From Campanula takesimana (taxonomy: Eukaryota > Streptophyta > Magnoliopsida > Asterales > Campanulaceae): 64,000 nucleotides of DNA. The stretch spans positions 1,842,219-1,906,218 of the forward strand of contig JAOWBW010000104.1 in assembly GCA_026119855.1 (NCBI GenBank), written 5' to 3'. The notes under the pieces were generated by a model, which saw only the letters and a list, made by a program, of their open reading frames with translations, had not been told where the DNA came from and did no database searches. This document shows positions 1 through 12,516 of the stretch, piece by piece. How positions within the stretch are numbered: position 1 is the first letter of the stretch; the number at the start of each line of letters is the position of its first letter. The translations under genes and the position numbers were made by a program.

Positions 1-110
1 TGGAATTGTCATCCCTACTTCCAATGTACCTTCTCCTTGCGAAAATTACACATATCTCCAAAATTTTTGGACCCTTCTTGCCAGAAGATTTACCCTTGTT
101 CCTCTTCATG

Positions 111-509
111 CTAGGGACCTCTACTAGCAACCAGACCTGATGACTGATTATATGTTCCATTCCCACTCGCCCTACGGCGCAACTCCATTGTCTTGAGTGA
201 TTTCTCCACTTCCTCTATAGTGAGTGTGTCCTTACCGTTTATGCACGAATCAACATAGTGCCCAAACGACAAAGGTAAGGATACCAAAAGCATTACAGGA
301 GCAACTTCATCGTCTATCATAACATCTATATAAAACAGTTCAAGCAATATAAACATAAACCTATCAAGATGATCACTAATGGTTGTACATTTGGTTATAC
401 AAAGAGTAAACAAGCTTTGCTTCAGATACAACTTGTTGGTCAACGAACGTCTCGAGTATATATCTTCAACCTGTAACCATAAATCGCTTCAGAATCCGTA
501 TCTACAATA
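111..509 (-). pseudogene. Copia A: relic gag fragment (UBN2-like)
   Basis: The minus-strand frame 443-111 reads as the central part of a Ty1/copia Gag (UBN2 / gag-polypeptide family), including the typical LTNKLYLKQ and DTLTIEEV stretches. Gag packages element RNA into virus-like particles. The fragment continues with a frameshift up to base 509, where copia B interrupts it. The N-terminal side resumes beyond copia B at 41,542. It is a broken relic with no zinc knuckle or pol attached in the window; bases 1-110 hold further low-complexity remains of the same element. Confidence 0.7.
505..509. repeat. Left target-site duplication of copia B (CAATA)
   Basis: CAATA directly precedes the TGTTGG end of the LTR at 510. 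The same five bases follow the CCAACA end at 41,536. A 5-bp duplication is normal for copia integrases. It ties together two LTRs 41 kb apart. Confidence 0.85.
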
Positions 510-1989
510 TGTTGGGTTTTGAGCAACCATGCGCAGCGGAATAAAGCCCAAAAGCCTAGATCCGATCAAGATGATTAAATTAATACGGAGTTGAATTTAG
601 AATACTAACCGTGATGGAGCTTTAAAAATTTTCAGATCTTGAAAACTTCGTTCTTCAAGAATTGATCTTCTCCAAGCTTTCTTCAAGTCTTAATCGCAGG
701 AACACGAACTAGAAGATGATTTAAGCAATCACCATCTATGGATATCCACACGCGAACGAATATTAAGAACTCTTTCTTAATCTTGACTGCTAGATCCAAA
801 AGGGGCTAAATGAATTTATGAATTATTGATCTTGATTCTCAATCTTGATCAATGAAATTGTTTCTCCAAACAACTAGATTCATCATCTTTAATGGCTGGT
901 GAAAAGTTGTTTATATAGGTCTTAGTCCTTAACCCTTAAGGACTTAGAAAACCTAAATCCCGTCACTTAATTATGCCGCAAGTTTTCTGGCCAGGCGGCA
1001 CTGGCACGGTCGTGCCCTAAAACCGGCACGGTCGTGCCAAATTGTGCGCCAGTCACTTGCCTTTGGCCAATTTATGGCACAGTCGTGCTTTATATTCGGC
1101 ACGGCCGTGCTTTATATCTGGCATGGTCGTGCCAGACCAAAATTCTGCCATTTTGCCCTTTTAACAATTCGTTGTCTTGTGTGTGACCTCATATGATTAT
1201 ATCAAGTTGGCAATGAGTCCAAACACATTTTGTCCTCATAAATCATGAGCAGACCCTAGCAGGCCATCATGATTACCCAAATGATATAACTTGTCAAAGT
1301 TCATGAATCATTTACAGAACATATCACAATCCTTTTGTCCTACGATGTCATTAGACGTAAGCCATGGTCAATGGTCAACTTACAATGTCCAATACTTTCT
1401 CGATCCCGAATAGTTTGATAACGCAAATGATATTGATTTCATCAATTCATTTTGAGCATGGCCATGCATTTCATCACAACTATTTATCGAGGGGCCCAAG
1501 CCTGACATCTCTCATAAAGAGGGACAAATCCTATCTTGACTTATTACACTTCCCTACATAGCTTCGATCATGCCGATCATATCCTTTATAATTACTTCGT
1601 TAAGAGTAACGTTTGAATATGTCAAACATAATCTCCATTATGTGGAAGATCGCAATAATCTCAAGTCTAAGGATTCCAATGATACAACTATTAGAGGTTT
1701 ATTTATGACATTATGACCATGACATAAACCTCATCTTTGGGTCATGTCCAGTATATGTTCACCAACATATACCCATAAGTTTAACTTGTATCCAATACAC
1801 ATAGTCATCATATGATTATCTAATTAAACTTATACTAGTTCTTCATAAGTACTAGGGACGGGGATTATCATAAAAAAACATGTAACAACAAATAATAATC
1901 CAAAACATCTCTTTATATAATTGAAAAAGTGATAACAAACATTGACAAACAACGTGCTAAAACACATGCCTAGGGCATACACACCAACA
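510..1989 (-). repeat. 3' LTR of copia B
   Basis: It runs from TGTTGG to CCAACA, about 1,480 bp. The sequence from about base 613 is repeated at 40,163-41,536 with scattered substitutions. On the minus strand a TATATAAA box lies at 917-910. Upstream of it, at 1,003-1,133, are five copies of GGCACGGTCGTGCC or close variants, each an inverted repeat of GGCACG and CGTGCC. Confidence 0.9.
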
Positions 1990-2003
1990 ATCTCCCACTT
2001 GCA
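1990..2003 (-). promoter_or_regulatory. Polypurine tract of copia B
   Basis: On the minus strand the purine-rich GTGGGAGAT lies immediately before the LTR start TGTTGG. This is the usual copia plus-strand primer position. Confidence 0.75.
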
Positions 2004-5000
2004 CTAGGCCCAATCACTAAAGTATCTAATACCCATGGACCTAACATGACCATCATGTTTAGCTTGAGGAAGACCCTTTGTTAGCAGATCAGCAATATTA
2101 TCATCCGTTGGTACTTTGTATATCTTCACGTCCTCCCTCTCTACGATTTCTCGAATGAGATGAAAACGCCTAAGTATGTGTTTGGATCTCTGATGTGCTC
2201 TTGGTTCCTTTGCTTGAGAAATAGCACCATTATTATCGCAATAAAGGTCTATTGGATTAGCAATGCTAGGAATCACTTCTAATTCAGTTATGAATTTCTT
2301 GATCTAAAATTCCTCCTTAGCAGCATCCGATGCAGCTAAATACTCAGCTTCCGTTGTAGAATCAGCTACTGTACTCTGCTTGGAACTCTTCCAACTTATA
2401 GCACCACCGTTTAGCATAAACACAAAACCAGATTGCCCTCTATAATCATCATTGTCAGTTTGGAAGCTTGTATCCGTGTAACCCTTTACAACGAGATCAT
2501 CTTCCAAACCTCCATAAATCAAGAACGAGTATTTAGTCCTTCTCAAGTACTTAAGAATCACCTTGACTGCTATCCAGTGACTCTCACCAGGTTCTGACTG
2601 GTATCTTCTCGTCATGCTCAAAGCATAAGAGAAATCCGGTCTAGTACAAATTATGCATACATAATGGATCCAATTGCTGAAGCATATGGAATTCCATTCA
2701 TACGTTCCCGCTCATCAGTTGTCTTAGGACACTGAGTCTTGCTAAGATTTTTACCATGTAACACTGGCAGGTTACCTCTCTTAGAGTTCTCCATACAGAA
2801 TCTTTTAAGAACCTTGTTAATGTATGTACTTTGAATTAAACCAATCATCCTCTTAGATTTATCACGATAGATCTTAATTCCAAGGATGTATGCGGCTTCA
2901 CCCATATCTTTCATTGAAAAACATTTTCCTAACCAAGTCTTTACAGACTGATGTGCAGGAACATCATTTCCAATTATTAATATGTCATCGACATATAGCA
3001 CTAGAAATAGTACTACGCTCCCACTAATTTTCTTGTATACACAAGGTTCATCTTCATTCTTGATGAAGCCAAACTCTTTGACTGATTCATCAAATCAAAG
3101 ATTCCAACTCCTTGAAGCTTGCTTCAATCCATAAATGGATTTTTGCAACTTGCATACCTTATTAGAATTTTCTGGATTTACAAAACCTTCAGGTTTTGTC
3201 ATATACACATCCTCAAGAATATTCCCGTTAAGGAATGCAGTTTTGACATCCATTTGCCATATCTCATAGTCAAAATATGCGGCTATGGCAATTAAAATTC
3301 TTATAGACTTGATCATTGTTACGGGTGAAAAGGTTTCATCATAGTCAATACCATGAATATGCCTATAACCCTTCACTACAAGCCTAGCTTTATAAGTATG
3401 CACTTTTCCATCCATGTCAGTTTTCTTTTTGAAAACCCATTTGCATCCTATGGTTTTTGCACCTTAGGGTGCATCTATCAAGTTCCAAACTTGATTATCA
3501 TACATGGATTGGATCTCGGATTCCATAGCTCCAAGCCATTTATCCGATTCAGAAGAGGTCATCGCCTCTTGGTAGGAAGTAGGCTCATCATTCTCAATGA
3601 TTTATACTTCATTACTATCCGTTATGAGAAATTCATATCTCTCGGGTTCGGATCGTAACCTACTAGATTTACGACGAGTTTGTGTATCATGAACGGGTTC
3701 CACAACTCCTTGTGTAACTTGTTCAGATTCCACTATCGGTTCAATGTTACTTTCGGGTTCTCGAACCTCTTCGAGATTAATTTTACTCCCACTGATTCCT
3801 TTGGAGAGAAACTCTTTCTCTAGAAAGGTACCATGTCGAGCAACAAACACTTTGTTTTCCGCGCGGTTGTAAAAGTAATATCCTTTAGTTTCTTTAGGAT
3901 AACCAACGAAAAACCTTTATCATATTTGGCTGCAAGTTTGTCAAAGACAAGTCTCTTAACATAAGCCTCACAACCCCAAATTATCATGAAATACAAACTA
4001 GGTTTTCTTCCATTCCACATCTCATATGGAGTCTTTGGAACCGATTTAGTTGGAACATTATTTAGTGTGAACGCAGCGGTTTCTAATGCATAACCCCAAA
4101 AGTATAGTGGAAGATCAACTTGACTCATCATAGATCAAACCATATCCAATAAAGTCCGATTTCTCCTCTCGGACACACCATTCCATTGTGGTGTTCCGGG
4201 TGGAGTTAATTGTGAAGCAATTCCACAATCTTTAATATTATTGTCAAATTCTTGACTTAAATATTCCCCACCACGATCTGATCGAAGTGATTTAATACTT
4301 TTGCCAAGTTTATTTTGTACTTCATTTTGAAATATTTTAAATATCTCAAAGGCTTCACTTTTGTTCTTCATTAAGTAGACATAGCCATATCTACTAAGAT
4401 CATCAGTGAATGTTATGAAGTAATGAAATCCTCCCCTAGCACTGCTACTTAAAGGTCTGCATACATCAATATGTATTAAGCCCAATAGTCACTTTCCCTT
4501 TCACTAATCTTAGTAAAATGTGTCTTAGTCATTTTTCCAAGTAAACATGACTCATAATTCTCATATGATTCAAAATCATTTGAGCCTAAAAGTCCATCCC
4601 CATGGAGTTTTGAGATACACTTCTCATTAATATGACCAAGACGGCAGTGCCACATATAAGTATGATTAACATCATTAGGTTTAGATTTATTATTTATATT
4701 ATAGACATTATCATTATTTCCATTCTCAACATCAAGGATATAAAGGCCATTAAATGAATTTGTAGTACAATAAAGCATATCATTTAAATAAATAGAAAAC
4801 CTCTTATTCTCAATAAGAAATCTATAACATTCATTATCCAAACAAGAAATTGAAATAATATTTCTACTCAAATCCGGAACGTAATAACAATTGTTCAAAA
4901 CAAGAATTAATCCGCTAGGTAAAATGACTTCATAGGTTCCTACGGCTAATGCAGCAACTCTTGCTCCATTCCCCACACGTAGGCCTACTTCGCCATCTTA

Positions 5001-5980
5001 GAGTAGCCTCCTATTCTTTAGTGCCTGCACATTTAAAAAAATGTGACATCCACATCCGGTATCCAATACCCAGGAACTAGAAGTAGAAAGGAGAATATCT
5101 ATAACATAGATACCTGAAGTAGAAGCAGTCCCGCTGCCCTTCTTATTCTTATTTTCTTCCATAAAATCCTTGCAATTCCGTTTCCAATGACCAATCTCAT
5201 TGCAGTGGAAAAAAAATACATCCTTTTGAGTGTCTACTTTAGCCACTACAGGAGCATTAGCAACATTTGCTTTGCTTATCTTGGGTTTGACAACCTTTGC
5301 CTTACCCTTACCTTTAGCTTAGAGCCTTTTCCTTCCTTTGACACCACAAGCACAGGAGAAGCTTCTTTAATGATTTTCTTTTCAGTTGTCTTTAGCATCC
5401 CATGCAACTCAAACAGTGTCTTATCCTTACCATGCATATTATAGTTTATGATGAACTGATTATAGCTTTTAGGTAATGAATTAAGAATAAAATCAGTGGC
5501 CAAATCAACAGAGATGGGATGGCCAAGCCTCTCAAGATGCTCAAAGTAAGCCTTCATCTTCAAAACATGATGGCCCACAGGCTATCCATCACTCATCTTA
5601 CATGAGGTCAGAGCAGCTATGGTGTCAAACCTTTCTTGCCTTGCTTGCTCTTGAAACATGTCTTTCAACTCAATGTTCAAGTCATAAGCTTCCAAGTGTT
5701 CCAGAGTCTTCTGAAGAGCTGGACACATGGCAGCAATCATGAGACAACCGACCTCACGAGAATCATTTGCATGTTTCTTGTAGGCGTCTCTCTCTGCCCT
5801 AGGGGCAGTGGCAGCAGGTTCCTCTTCAGGAACTGGCTCATCGAGAATGTACAGCTTATCTTCATGCTTTAGAACAATTCTAAAGCTTCGGATCCAATCC
5901 GTGAAGTTAGCACCGTTCTCTTGAAGCTTTTCCTTCTCAAGGATAGATTGCAACGATAGGGATTGAGTATTTTGAGCCAT
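2004..5980 (-). pseudogene. Copia B gag-pol, broken into many frames
   Basis: Read from 5,980 down, the order is typical Ty1/copia. Gag starts at 5,980. A CCHC zinc knuckle (CNEIGHWKRNC) and a protease-like DTG lie in 5,246-4,998. The integrase zinc domain is in 4,976-4,476, and the integrase core with D, D and E (DRGGEY, NGVSERRNRTL) in 4,485-4,135. Reverse transcriptase spans 3,415-2,651 with YVDD near 2,995. RNase H spans 2,621-2,004 and ends just before the polypurine tract. At least nine stops or frameshifts split it, so it is an old inactive copy. Confidence 0.9.
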
Positions 5981-6366
5981 TATCTACAGTTTATGCAAAC
6001 ATATATAAGTATGTATTAATACCAATTTTCATAAAGAGATTTATAATTATTGTATTTCACAAATACTCCCACTAAATTATATAACCTTCATATACATCCA
6101 ATGTATAATATAATTTAAATGTGCTAAGATCCATATTTCACTTGACCTTGAGTCGGCTAGGGCACGACTGCTCAAAACAAGTTATTTAGGTAGGTAACTT
6201 TTACCAATCATATCATATATGACTCTTAGATCCTTTCATGAGACTCTTTAGACATCTTATGTCAAAAAGATGTTATGGTCTCATCTTGTGCCTTAGGTCC
6301 AAAACTGTTTTGATAACCCAATTAAATCAAACCATTTTAAAGATATAGGAATCACTGTTTCCTCAT
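5981..6366 (-). other. Copia B 5' leader, cut by Tat-2
   Basis: AT-rich non-coding sequence between the gag start of copia B and the LTR of Tat-2. No primer-binding site is present before the junction at 6,367, which supports loss of the 5' end of copia B. Confidence 0.5.
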
Positions 6367-7354
6367 TGTTTGCACCCGAGAAGATAGATACCCTCGCTTT
6401 ACCTTTTTTAATTTTGAGAGTCACCACCATGTTGTTGAATGGAACACGGACCGTAAGATTCTTGGGTTCGGGGGTTAAGTTATGGATTGGGAAGGTCAAG
6501 GAGCACCCAATCCACCCAATCTAGGATTGGTATTGCTTAGGTGTTTTTAATCAAATAGAGAACAAACAATTAAAACAAATAAAGACAATAATTAATTTCT
6601 TAATTATTAGAATGTCGGATCATGTGCTTCGAGACCATCTCCATGAATTGGAGAGGCTCTAGGCTGATCCTTTTGATGGGATTACACTACTCTAAAACAA
6701 AGAATGAGATGAGAAGTAGAAATTAAAAGCGTAGGAGTTTACCTAAAGCGTTCTTGAGATTTCAATTGATGGTCTTGACTAAGGCCTTGATGATCCAAGA
6801 GTTTTGTGATGATTTTAGCTTGAAAAGATGAGTTTTTGGTGGTGTTTTGGTGTGAGGAAGGAATAAAAACGGGTTTTGATTAGAGAGTTGTTAACCCCTT
6901 TTTGTGTTGAAATAACTCTATTTTATAGGTATTGGATTACTTAGGAACCAAGTCTAGGAGTCCTAAGTTTGGTAGGTTGTAGAGTCCTTATTTGGAGAGG
7001 TTAAAGGAGGTAGGAAATCAGTAGGAAATTAACTGGGAAGCCTCCTATTAGATATTCCCCGGATTAGGAGAGTGTTGGCCAAAAAAGAGATCAGGACAGA
7101 GAAGGAAAGTGGATTAGGCCCGCAGACAGAGGAGATGTCTCGTACGAGACATTGATGTCTCGTACGAGGCATCCAATGTTTTAATACTGCTTTGTCCTTG
7201 TCTATAGTTTCTTTGTTCAGTTTAGCCCCTGACTAACGGAGTTAGTTAGAAACTTAACGAAACATGACGAAACTAACGAGTTTTCATCCAAACAAAAAGG
7301 CGAGACACAAGAGTAGTGTAATCATAAATTTGAGTTCAAAATGGGGTGTCTACA
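6367..7354 (-). repeat. 3' LTR of Tat-2
   Basis: It starts TGTTTGCACCCG and ends GGTGTCTACA, about 988 bp. Its partner at 30,374-31,346 is closely similar. On the minus strand a TATAAAAT box lies at 6,927-6,920. The perfect 18-bp palindrome ATGTCTCGTACGAGACAT is at 7,135-7,152, with an imperfect second copy at 7,155-7,172, about 210 bp upstream of the TATA box. Confidence 0.85.
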
Positions 7355-7370
7355 GAGCCCCTCGGCGACG
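7355..7370 (-). promoter_or_regulatory. Polypurine tract of Tat-2
   Basis: The minus strand reads CGTCGCCGAGGGGCTC directly before the LTR start TGTAGACACC. The same CGCCGAGGGGCT block precedes the 3' LTRs of Tat-1 and Tat-3, so it is a shared Tat signature here. Confidence 0.75.
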
Positions 7371-7447
7371 ATACTTATGGAAGAAGTAACGTCGTCGATA
7401 GAATAGAAACCATTTAGAACTTTGGGTATGGTCGTGCTATAAAGCTG

Positions 7448-7488
7448 CCTACGTATCCTCCGGAAAGGAATCAGACCAAACGTAGTTC
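7448..7488 (-). other. CTACG/CGTAG hairpin, copy 1
   Basis: On the minus strand GAACTACG begins a hairpin that closes with ACGTAGG; the inner part is variable and GC-rich. It is one of nine copies found by eye in the Tat elements and lies shortly inside the polypurine tract of Tat-2. Confidence 0.6.
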
Positions 7489-7679
7489 AACTCCGAAAAT
7501 CACGCAAAAACGGTCGCTTGAGGTATTTTAAAAATCCTTTTGAAAGCAATACTTACGGTAAATAAAGTTTAGAGTTTAGAGAGAGTAACCCATACTGAGG
7601 AATCAATGTCCTTAAGCCAATTCTGAATATACCCTCTGTTGTTGATAGAGCGTCGCGATTGACGGTGTTGAAGTTGTTG

Positions 7680-8345
7680 GGGAATATCCTCTTTCAATGC
7701 TCCTACATTAAAAGTACTGGATATTATCCTCTCTCAATGGCCGAAGCTGATCGAGAGTACTGGATCCCTAGATGTTCTCTTCCAATGGCTGCGGCTGATC
7801 GAAAGTACTGAACATGTCCTTTTCCAATTCATCATTGAAAGTACTGGACGATTTGATGCCGATCTCGGAGTTGTAGAATATCCTGAATATCCTCTCTCAA
7901 TGGCCGTAGGTGATCGAAAGTGCTGGACATTATCCTCTCTCAATGCTCTTACATTGAGAGTACTGGATGCAAAATCTCTTGATTTGATGTAGATTTGTAG
8001 ATATCCTGAATATCCTCTCTCAATGGCCGTAGCTAATCGAAAGTACTGGACATTATCCTCTCTCAATGCTCTTACATTGAAAGTACTGGATGCAGAATCT
8101 CTTCTTGATGAAGATTTGTAGATTTCTGAATATCCTCTCTCAATGGCCGTAGCTGATCGAAAGTACTGGACATTATCCTCTCTCAATGCTCTTACATTGA
8201 GAGTATTGGATGCAGAATCTCTTGATTTTATGTAGATTTGTAGAATATCCCGAATATCCTCTCTCAATGGCCGTAGCTGATCGAAAGTTCTGGACATTAT
8301 CCTCTCTTAATGCTCTTACATTGAGCGTACTGGATACAAAGGTGT
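7680..8345 (-). repeat. Tandem repeats in the 3' region of Tat-2
   Basis: Alternating ~43-bp half-units contain TATCCTCTCTCAATG and AGTACTGGA, making a higher-order unit of about 115 bp in about five copies. Every second half-unit contains a perfect stem, CTCTCAATG with CATTGAGAG, around a 6-base loop. The minus-strand frame through the array is a repeat artefact. The same array recurs at 31,670-32,340. Tandem arrays between pol and the 3' LTR are common in Tat elements. Confidence 0.8.
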
Positions 8346-9094
8346 CTGAATTCTCTGGGGATCATTTGATCGATGTTGATTTTTTTTTTTGAGCATGGAT
8401 TGGTTCTTGTACATGTTAATACAATAAGTAGAGCCTAAGCTAGCAAGCAATTTAGCTTTGATTTTAGTTTGTAATTGGACTTATATGGTGGTGACAAATT
8501 TATGTGCATGCCCGATCGGTCAACCTTGGTGTAAGTAGTGTGAATAGCATGGATTCATGACGGGATGTTTATTGGTGATGAACTGTATGTGTCGATTTGT
8601 GTGTGGGGGGGGGACCTGTTTTGACAAGTTGGGACCTAATCAGGTTTTCTGCAGAGATGATGCTACGGAGTTTCTTCGATGGTTGTCTCGTGCCAAATGA
8701 TCCGTCCAGATCATTCCCTTAGTCATGTCGTGTCAAGGGAGACAACTATTTGTCTGACAACCAATGATATTTATCAATGTGTAAGCTCTAAGTAGGCCGA
8801 GCGTACTTTATTGACAACTCTAGAGTTCCATGTCCGAAAGTCTCCGGTGAAGGTGATGAGAGACGTTATCTATTCCCCCAAGTTTATCTCATGCTTTGGT
8901 CTAAGTCAAGTCCTAAGAATCTTGTATGTTGTAGATGACTTCGTGAACAGGCTTATGAGGCTATTTTGACTTAAAAAAAGAGTGCTCTCCCGTTTGATTG
9001 ATTTAAGGAAAGAGGAAGGTTAAAGAAGAAATGATTTGAAGAATGTTCTCCCTATATATATATATATTATTTTTTATGACGCACCCTGATTTTT
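8346..9094 (-). other. Non-coding 3' region of Tat-2
   Basis: No supported gene. The sequence is repeated with high similarity at 32,341-32,990, so it belongs to the element. It contains a short poly-G run near 8,605 and an AT run near 9,056. Confidence 0.5.
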
Positions 9095-9130
9095 CCTAGA
9101 CCGCCCTTTCGGGTTTTCAATCTAGCGGGC
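9095..9130 (-). other. GCTAGA/TCTAG hairpin with GAAA loop
   Basis: On the minus strand an outer stem CTAGA/TCTAG encloses an inner stem CCC/GGG capped by GAAA, a GNRA-type loop. It is one of six copies. Three copies have CTAGG/CCTAG and three have CTAGA/TCTAG, so the closing pair covaries. Confidence 0.6.
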
Positions 9131-10345
9131 ATCTCTTTTGCGTCTCTTTTCATTTTTTTTTGACAATGTATGTACTCAAAGATGACTCAAAGTGGAGAGT
9201 AGTTTTGTCTCTTGTTGGGAAAGAGACTTGCAAGATTTTTGGGTTTTAATGTATTAGGCATTTTAGAAATCGACTTGGATTTTTGGGAAATATGTTCCAA
9301 GCATCGACTCGGTGGGGATAACGCACTTTGTAATGAGAGTTAAAGGTGAAGAGGATAGCCCCTAGTGCAGATTTACTTTGACGAGTTCGTATGTTTCGAG
9401 AATGAATAGACTAGGGAAGGAAAGGATCAAAAGCCCCTAGCTTTGATGCTTGGATTTAAAGAAGGCATATGAGGGTGGAGAAGAGGAAGCCCCTAGACTC
9501 AACAAATAACACTACTTGGCTCAAAGTACTAGAAAGATAGTTCTACCTTTAATGGACCCTAGTATTTATTTTTGATGACTTAAGTGTTTGTACAGTTCAG
9601 TTTTTGCAAGTGAATCATCTAGAAATATCTTGACAAGTTTTGAGGAAATACCTAATCATTAGTGTGCTCTTCGGATTTCTTCATGAGTGATATCTACGGA
9701 TGATGGAGACTGTCTTCAAGTTAGGAGTCTCATTTTTTCTTCATTTGGATTTGATTTTCGTTGTAGGAGGAGATGAGAGGCCTCCTTTTTGACTTCATTG
9801 TGTGTGGTTGAAACTCCTTTGTGGGGTTGTGAAAGCTTGAGAGTTTTTTTTTTTTTTTTTTTTTTCTCAAAGCTTTAATTGAGTAGCCCCACTTTTGTTT
9901 GGGAATGAAGATGCCTTTGACTTTCTTCCATTGTGGTCCTTCGACTTTTGACATGAGCGCGGTGATAGTAATGTGTAGCCCCTAGGCCTTCTCACTTGTT
10001 TAGACATTTCTATTATCAATTGCAAGTTTTTAAGATTAATGACATTTATTGTTTGCGGATCCATTTCATGAATTAGAGAGATATTCAAAAGGTAGAACAA
10101 CCTTAGAGTAGTGTATAGGAAATATGAATGACTTTTATTAATAACTTGAATTCAAAACAGACTCGATAGTTTAGTTGACACAAACTAGAAAAGGAGGGAG
10201 ATGGACTAGAATGACAGAATGACTCCTCGAGTTCATACTAGGATTTAAACCTATTCTATTTCTAAGGAGAAAGGGAGAGGATAGTTGTAGCCCCAAAGTG
10301 GTTGATCTTGATTTCTTCTTGAGGCTTCATTCTTTTTTTGTGTAG
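9131..10345 (-). other. Non-coding internal region of Tat-2
   Basis: No supported reading frame. A T tract occurs near 9,845-9,865. The short frames here look random. This is where pol would lie in a complete Tat element, so it marks a large internal deletion. Confidence 0.5.
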
Positions 10346-11029
10346 TTAAGGGAGAGGGTTGATAGTAACACTTGGTATCTCTATTTCCTTCTTATCAATG
10401 AAGTCTTGGATGACGTCCTTCAAGCGGTAACAAGAGTTGGTGTCATGGCCGGGATCATTGTGAAACTTGCAGAATGAGGGGATACGATCATAGTGATAGT
10501 TTATCTTGTGAGTAGTCCCTTTTCTAGGTTTTATTTTGCCTTCCTTTAAGAGGATGTCAAGGAGACCCTCTTGAGTAACCCCTTCAAGATCATCATAGTG
10601 ACTTTTCATTCCCATCTTAGTAAATTTGGATATATTAAGGTCACAGAACCGCCTCTTCTTCTTAGGCGTGGTTGTTTCACAAAGGGCTTCGGCCTCCTTT
10701 CTATAGCATTCCTTTTGAGCTTACAAGCGTGCTTGAAGTGTGCCGATCTTACTCTCGTAGAACTCCTGTTAAGTTTGTAGACGAGTTTGGAATGCCTCAA
10801 TCTCTTTCTTATGACACTCTTCTTGAGCTTGTAGGCGACTGTGAAGGGTTGCGACTTCTTTCTCATAGTACTCCTTTTGGGTTTGTAAGAGAGTCATGAA
10901 TTCTCCCTCCATTTTCCGCTTGAAGTCGGTGTATAGGGAAGTGGTGCCTACTTCGATCATTTGACTTACTTCCCTTTCTAGTCGGGCCTTGAGATCATGG
11001 GCCTCTTGTCTAGACTGGGTGTCGGACAT
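10346..11029 (-). pseudogene. Tat-2 gag remnant
   Basis: The start at 11,029 (MSDTQSRQEA) opens a Gag N-terminal region with repeated heptad-rich units of about 20 residues, likely coiled coil. Two in-frame stops and a frame change follow. The frame 10,615-10,346 carries FCKFHNDPGHDTNSC, the zinc-knuckle-like motif typical of Tat Gag, followed by a LKDVIQDFI-type helix. The middle of Gag is missing, so the two ends are joined by an internal deletion. Confidence 0.7.
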
Positions 11030-11887
11030 GGTATCGGAAGAGTTTGTAATGATCTAGTTGCGATTCGGACGGACCTAACGGTATAGAGATTGCGTTAAAC
11101 CCAGATTAAGGTCCCAACAAGTCTGCTTTATGAGGTGTATAGTCTTAGGAGTGAGTGAAGGTTGACCAAACAAGCACGGCATAGAAACTGACACGGACAT
11201 AATGAGATGTGACGAGGCAAGGATGTCTCATACGAGGCATCCAGCACAAAACACAGAATTCAGTTTTTAAATCCTAATTTTGGTCGGACGGAACTTAATC
11301 CATTTTGGGGGGTTTCTATCTAATACCCTGGAATAGTGGATTCTGTCACCCTAGAATATGAGCCCCTTGTTTTTCACCTGTATTGCACTCTCCCAAACAG
11401 ACAATTTGGGCAAAGGTCCCATATTCTTATCGGAATCCACCATTCGATTTAGCCAAACCTAAGTGATTCCGTAATTGTTTTGCACTTTGTTAAACAATGC
11501 CTTTTATGCAATCAAACCTTATGTATTATTGTAAGGGACAACCGGAAGGGACTTTGTCAAACGCAGGATCTTGACGGTGAAAGAGACTAGACTCGAATCC
11601 TCGTAGAAAAATTCTCATTTCACCATCGTAATCCTTTGCTCAACAATTTTACCGAAGGGACATTCGTCGAGAATTCATGAAGGGAGGATTATAGTTGTAT
11701 GAAAAGCCTTGTCTTGGGCAAAGATTAAAATAATCCTAAGAATCAAACCGACCGGTCACAAGGAGTGTCCTATTGACTAGTATGTATGCATGAGGTTGAT
11801 GTAGGGCTTACGGCTAACGCTCCCCATGAACACAGTCTAGGAGCGTGTCACGGATTGGAGGACCGCCAAGTGCCACTCGTAGAGTAA
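11030..11887 (-). other. Tat-2 leader, left of the Tat-1 insertion
   Basis: Non-coding. It holds a degenerate copy of the Tat-2 palindrome at 11,223-11,240. The leader continues at 29,476 on the other side of Tat-1. Confidence 0.5.
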
Positions 11888-11892
11888 GGGTG
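11888..11892. repeat. Left target-site duplication of Tat-1 (GGGTG)
   Basis: GGGTG precedes TGTTAGTACC at 11,893 and also follows TATTCACA at 29,470. This 5-bp match defines a complete insertion. Confidence 0.85.
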
Positions 11893-11977
11893 TGTTAGTA
11901 CCCGATCCGAAAATGAGTTTATTAGGGTTTTCCCAAATATACAAGGACTTTATAGGAATTAGAAACCTTGCAAAAAA

Positions 11978-12431
11978 TGTTGGAGTAGAGATCCCTCAAA
12001 GGAACAAGGAGAAGAAAATCTGGAGCAGTGTTCCAGGCGGGCGCCTGGTATTGACCAGGCGGGCGCCCGGTTTGGACAGAAGGTCCGGTTCCTGGAATTG
12101 GTATGTAAGCGGGCGCCTGGTCCCCTTCAAGCGGGCGCCTGGAATGCCGAGAAAGTGCAGATTTTCAGGATTTCTCTTATGTTTAGGTTTAGGTCTTACT
12201 CTTGGTTTGCTATATAAACAATGTTCCGCCCCCATACTCATTGTAACTCAGATTTAACATATTATAGTGCAAGATCCTGGCTTGGTAGTGCCCCCAGACG
12301 TAGTCAAACATATTGACGAACTGGGTAAACAATTTCTGTGTCTTTTCTTGCTTTGATTTCTTGTGCTTTGTTTGTGCGCTCTTATTGTTCTTGTGGGTTT
12401 GCTTGGGTAGTGGAGGGCCATATCCACAACA
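11978..12431 (+). repeat. 5' LTR of copia C
   Basis: It starts TGTTGGAG and ends ACAACA. A TATATAAA box is at 12,211-12,218. Four GGGCGCC-centred motifs occur at 12,033-12,142; the first, CCAGGCGGGCGCCTGG, is an inverted repeat of 7-mers with a 2-base spacer. Confidence 0.95.
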
Positions 12432-12433
12432 AC

Positions 12434-12446
12434 TGGTATCAAGAGC
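12434..12446 (+). promoter_or_regulatory. Primer-binding site of copia C
   Basis: TGGTATCAAGAGC lies two bases after the 5' LTR. It matches the 3' end complement of initiator tRNA-Met (TGGTATCAGAGC) with one extra A. This is the usual primer in plant copia elements. Confidence 0.8.
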
Positions 12447-12516
12447 TCTGGTTGGAGATCAGGGTTAATCGTAAGATTGGTTTATCAAGCGATTGGGTGT
12501 TGTCAAGCAATCAAGA

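Noticed and set aside
6293..6499. Minus-strand frame shared with 30,270-30,506
   Set aside because: It spans the end of the Tat-2 LTR and is conserved only because the LTR is repeated; no gene is expected there.
7734..8297. 187-residue minus-strand protein with LREDNVQYFRSATAIERGYS repeats
   Set aside because: Translation of a tandem array in a non-coding 3' region; the same array at 31,760-32,293 has different frame breaks.
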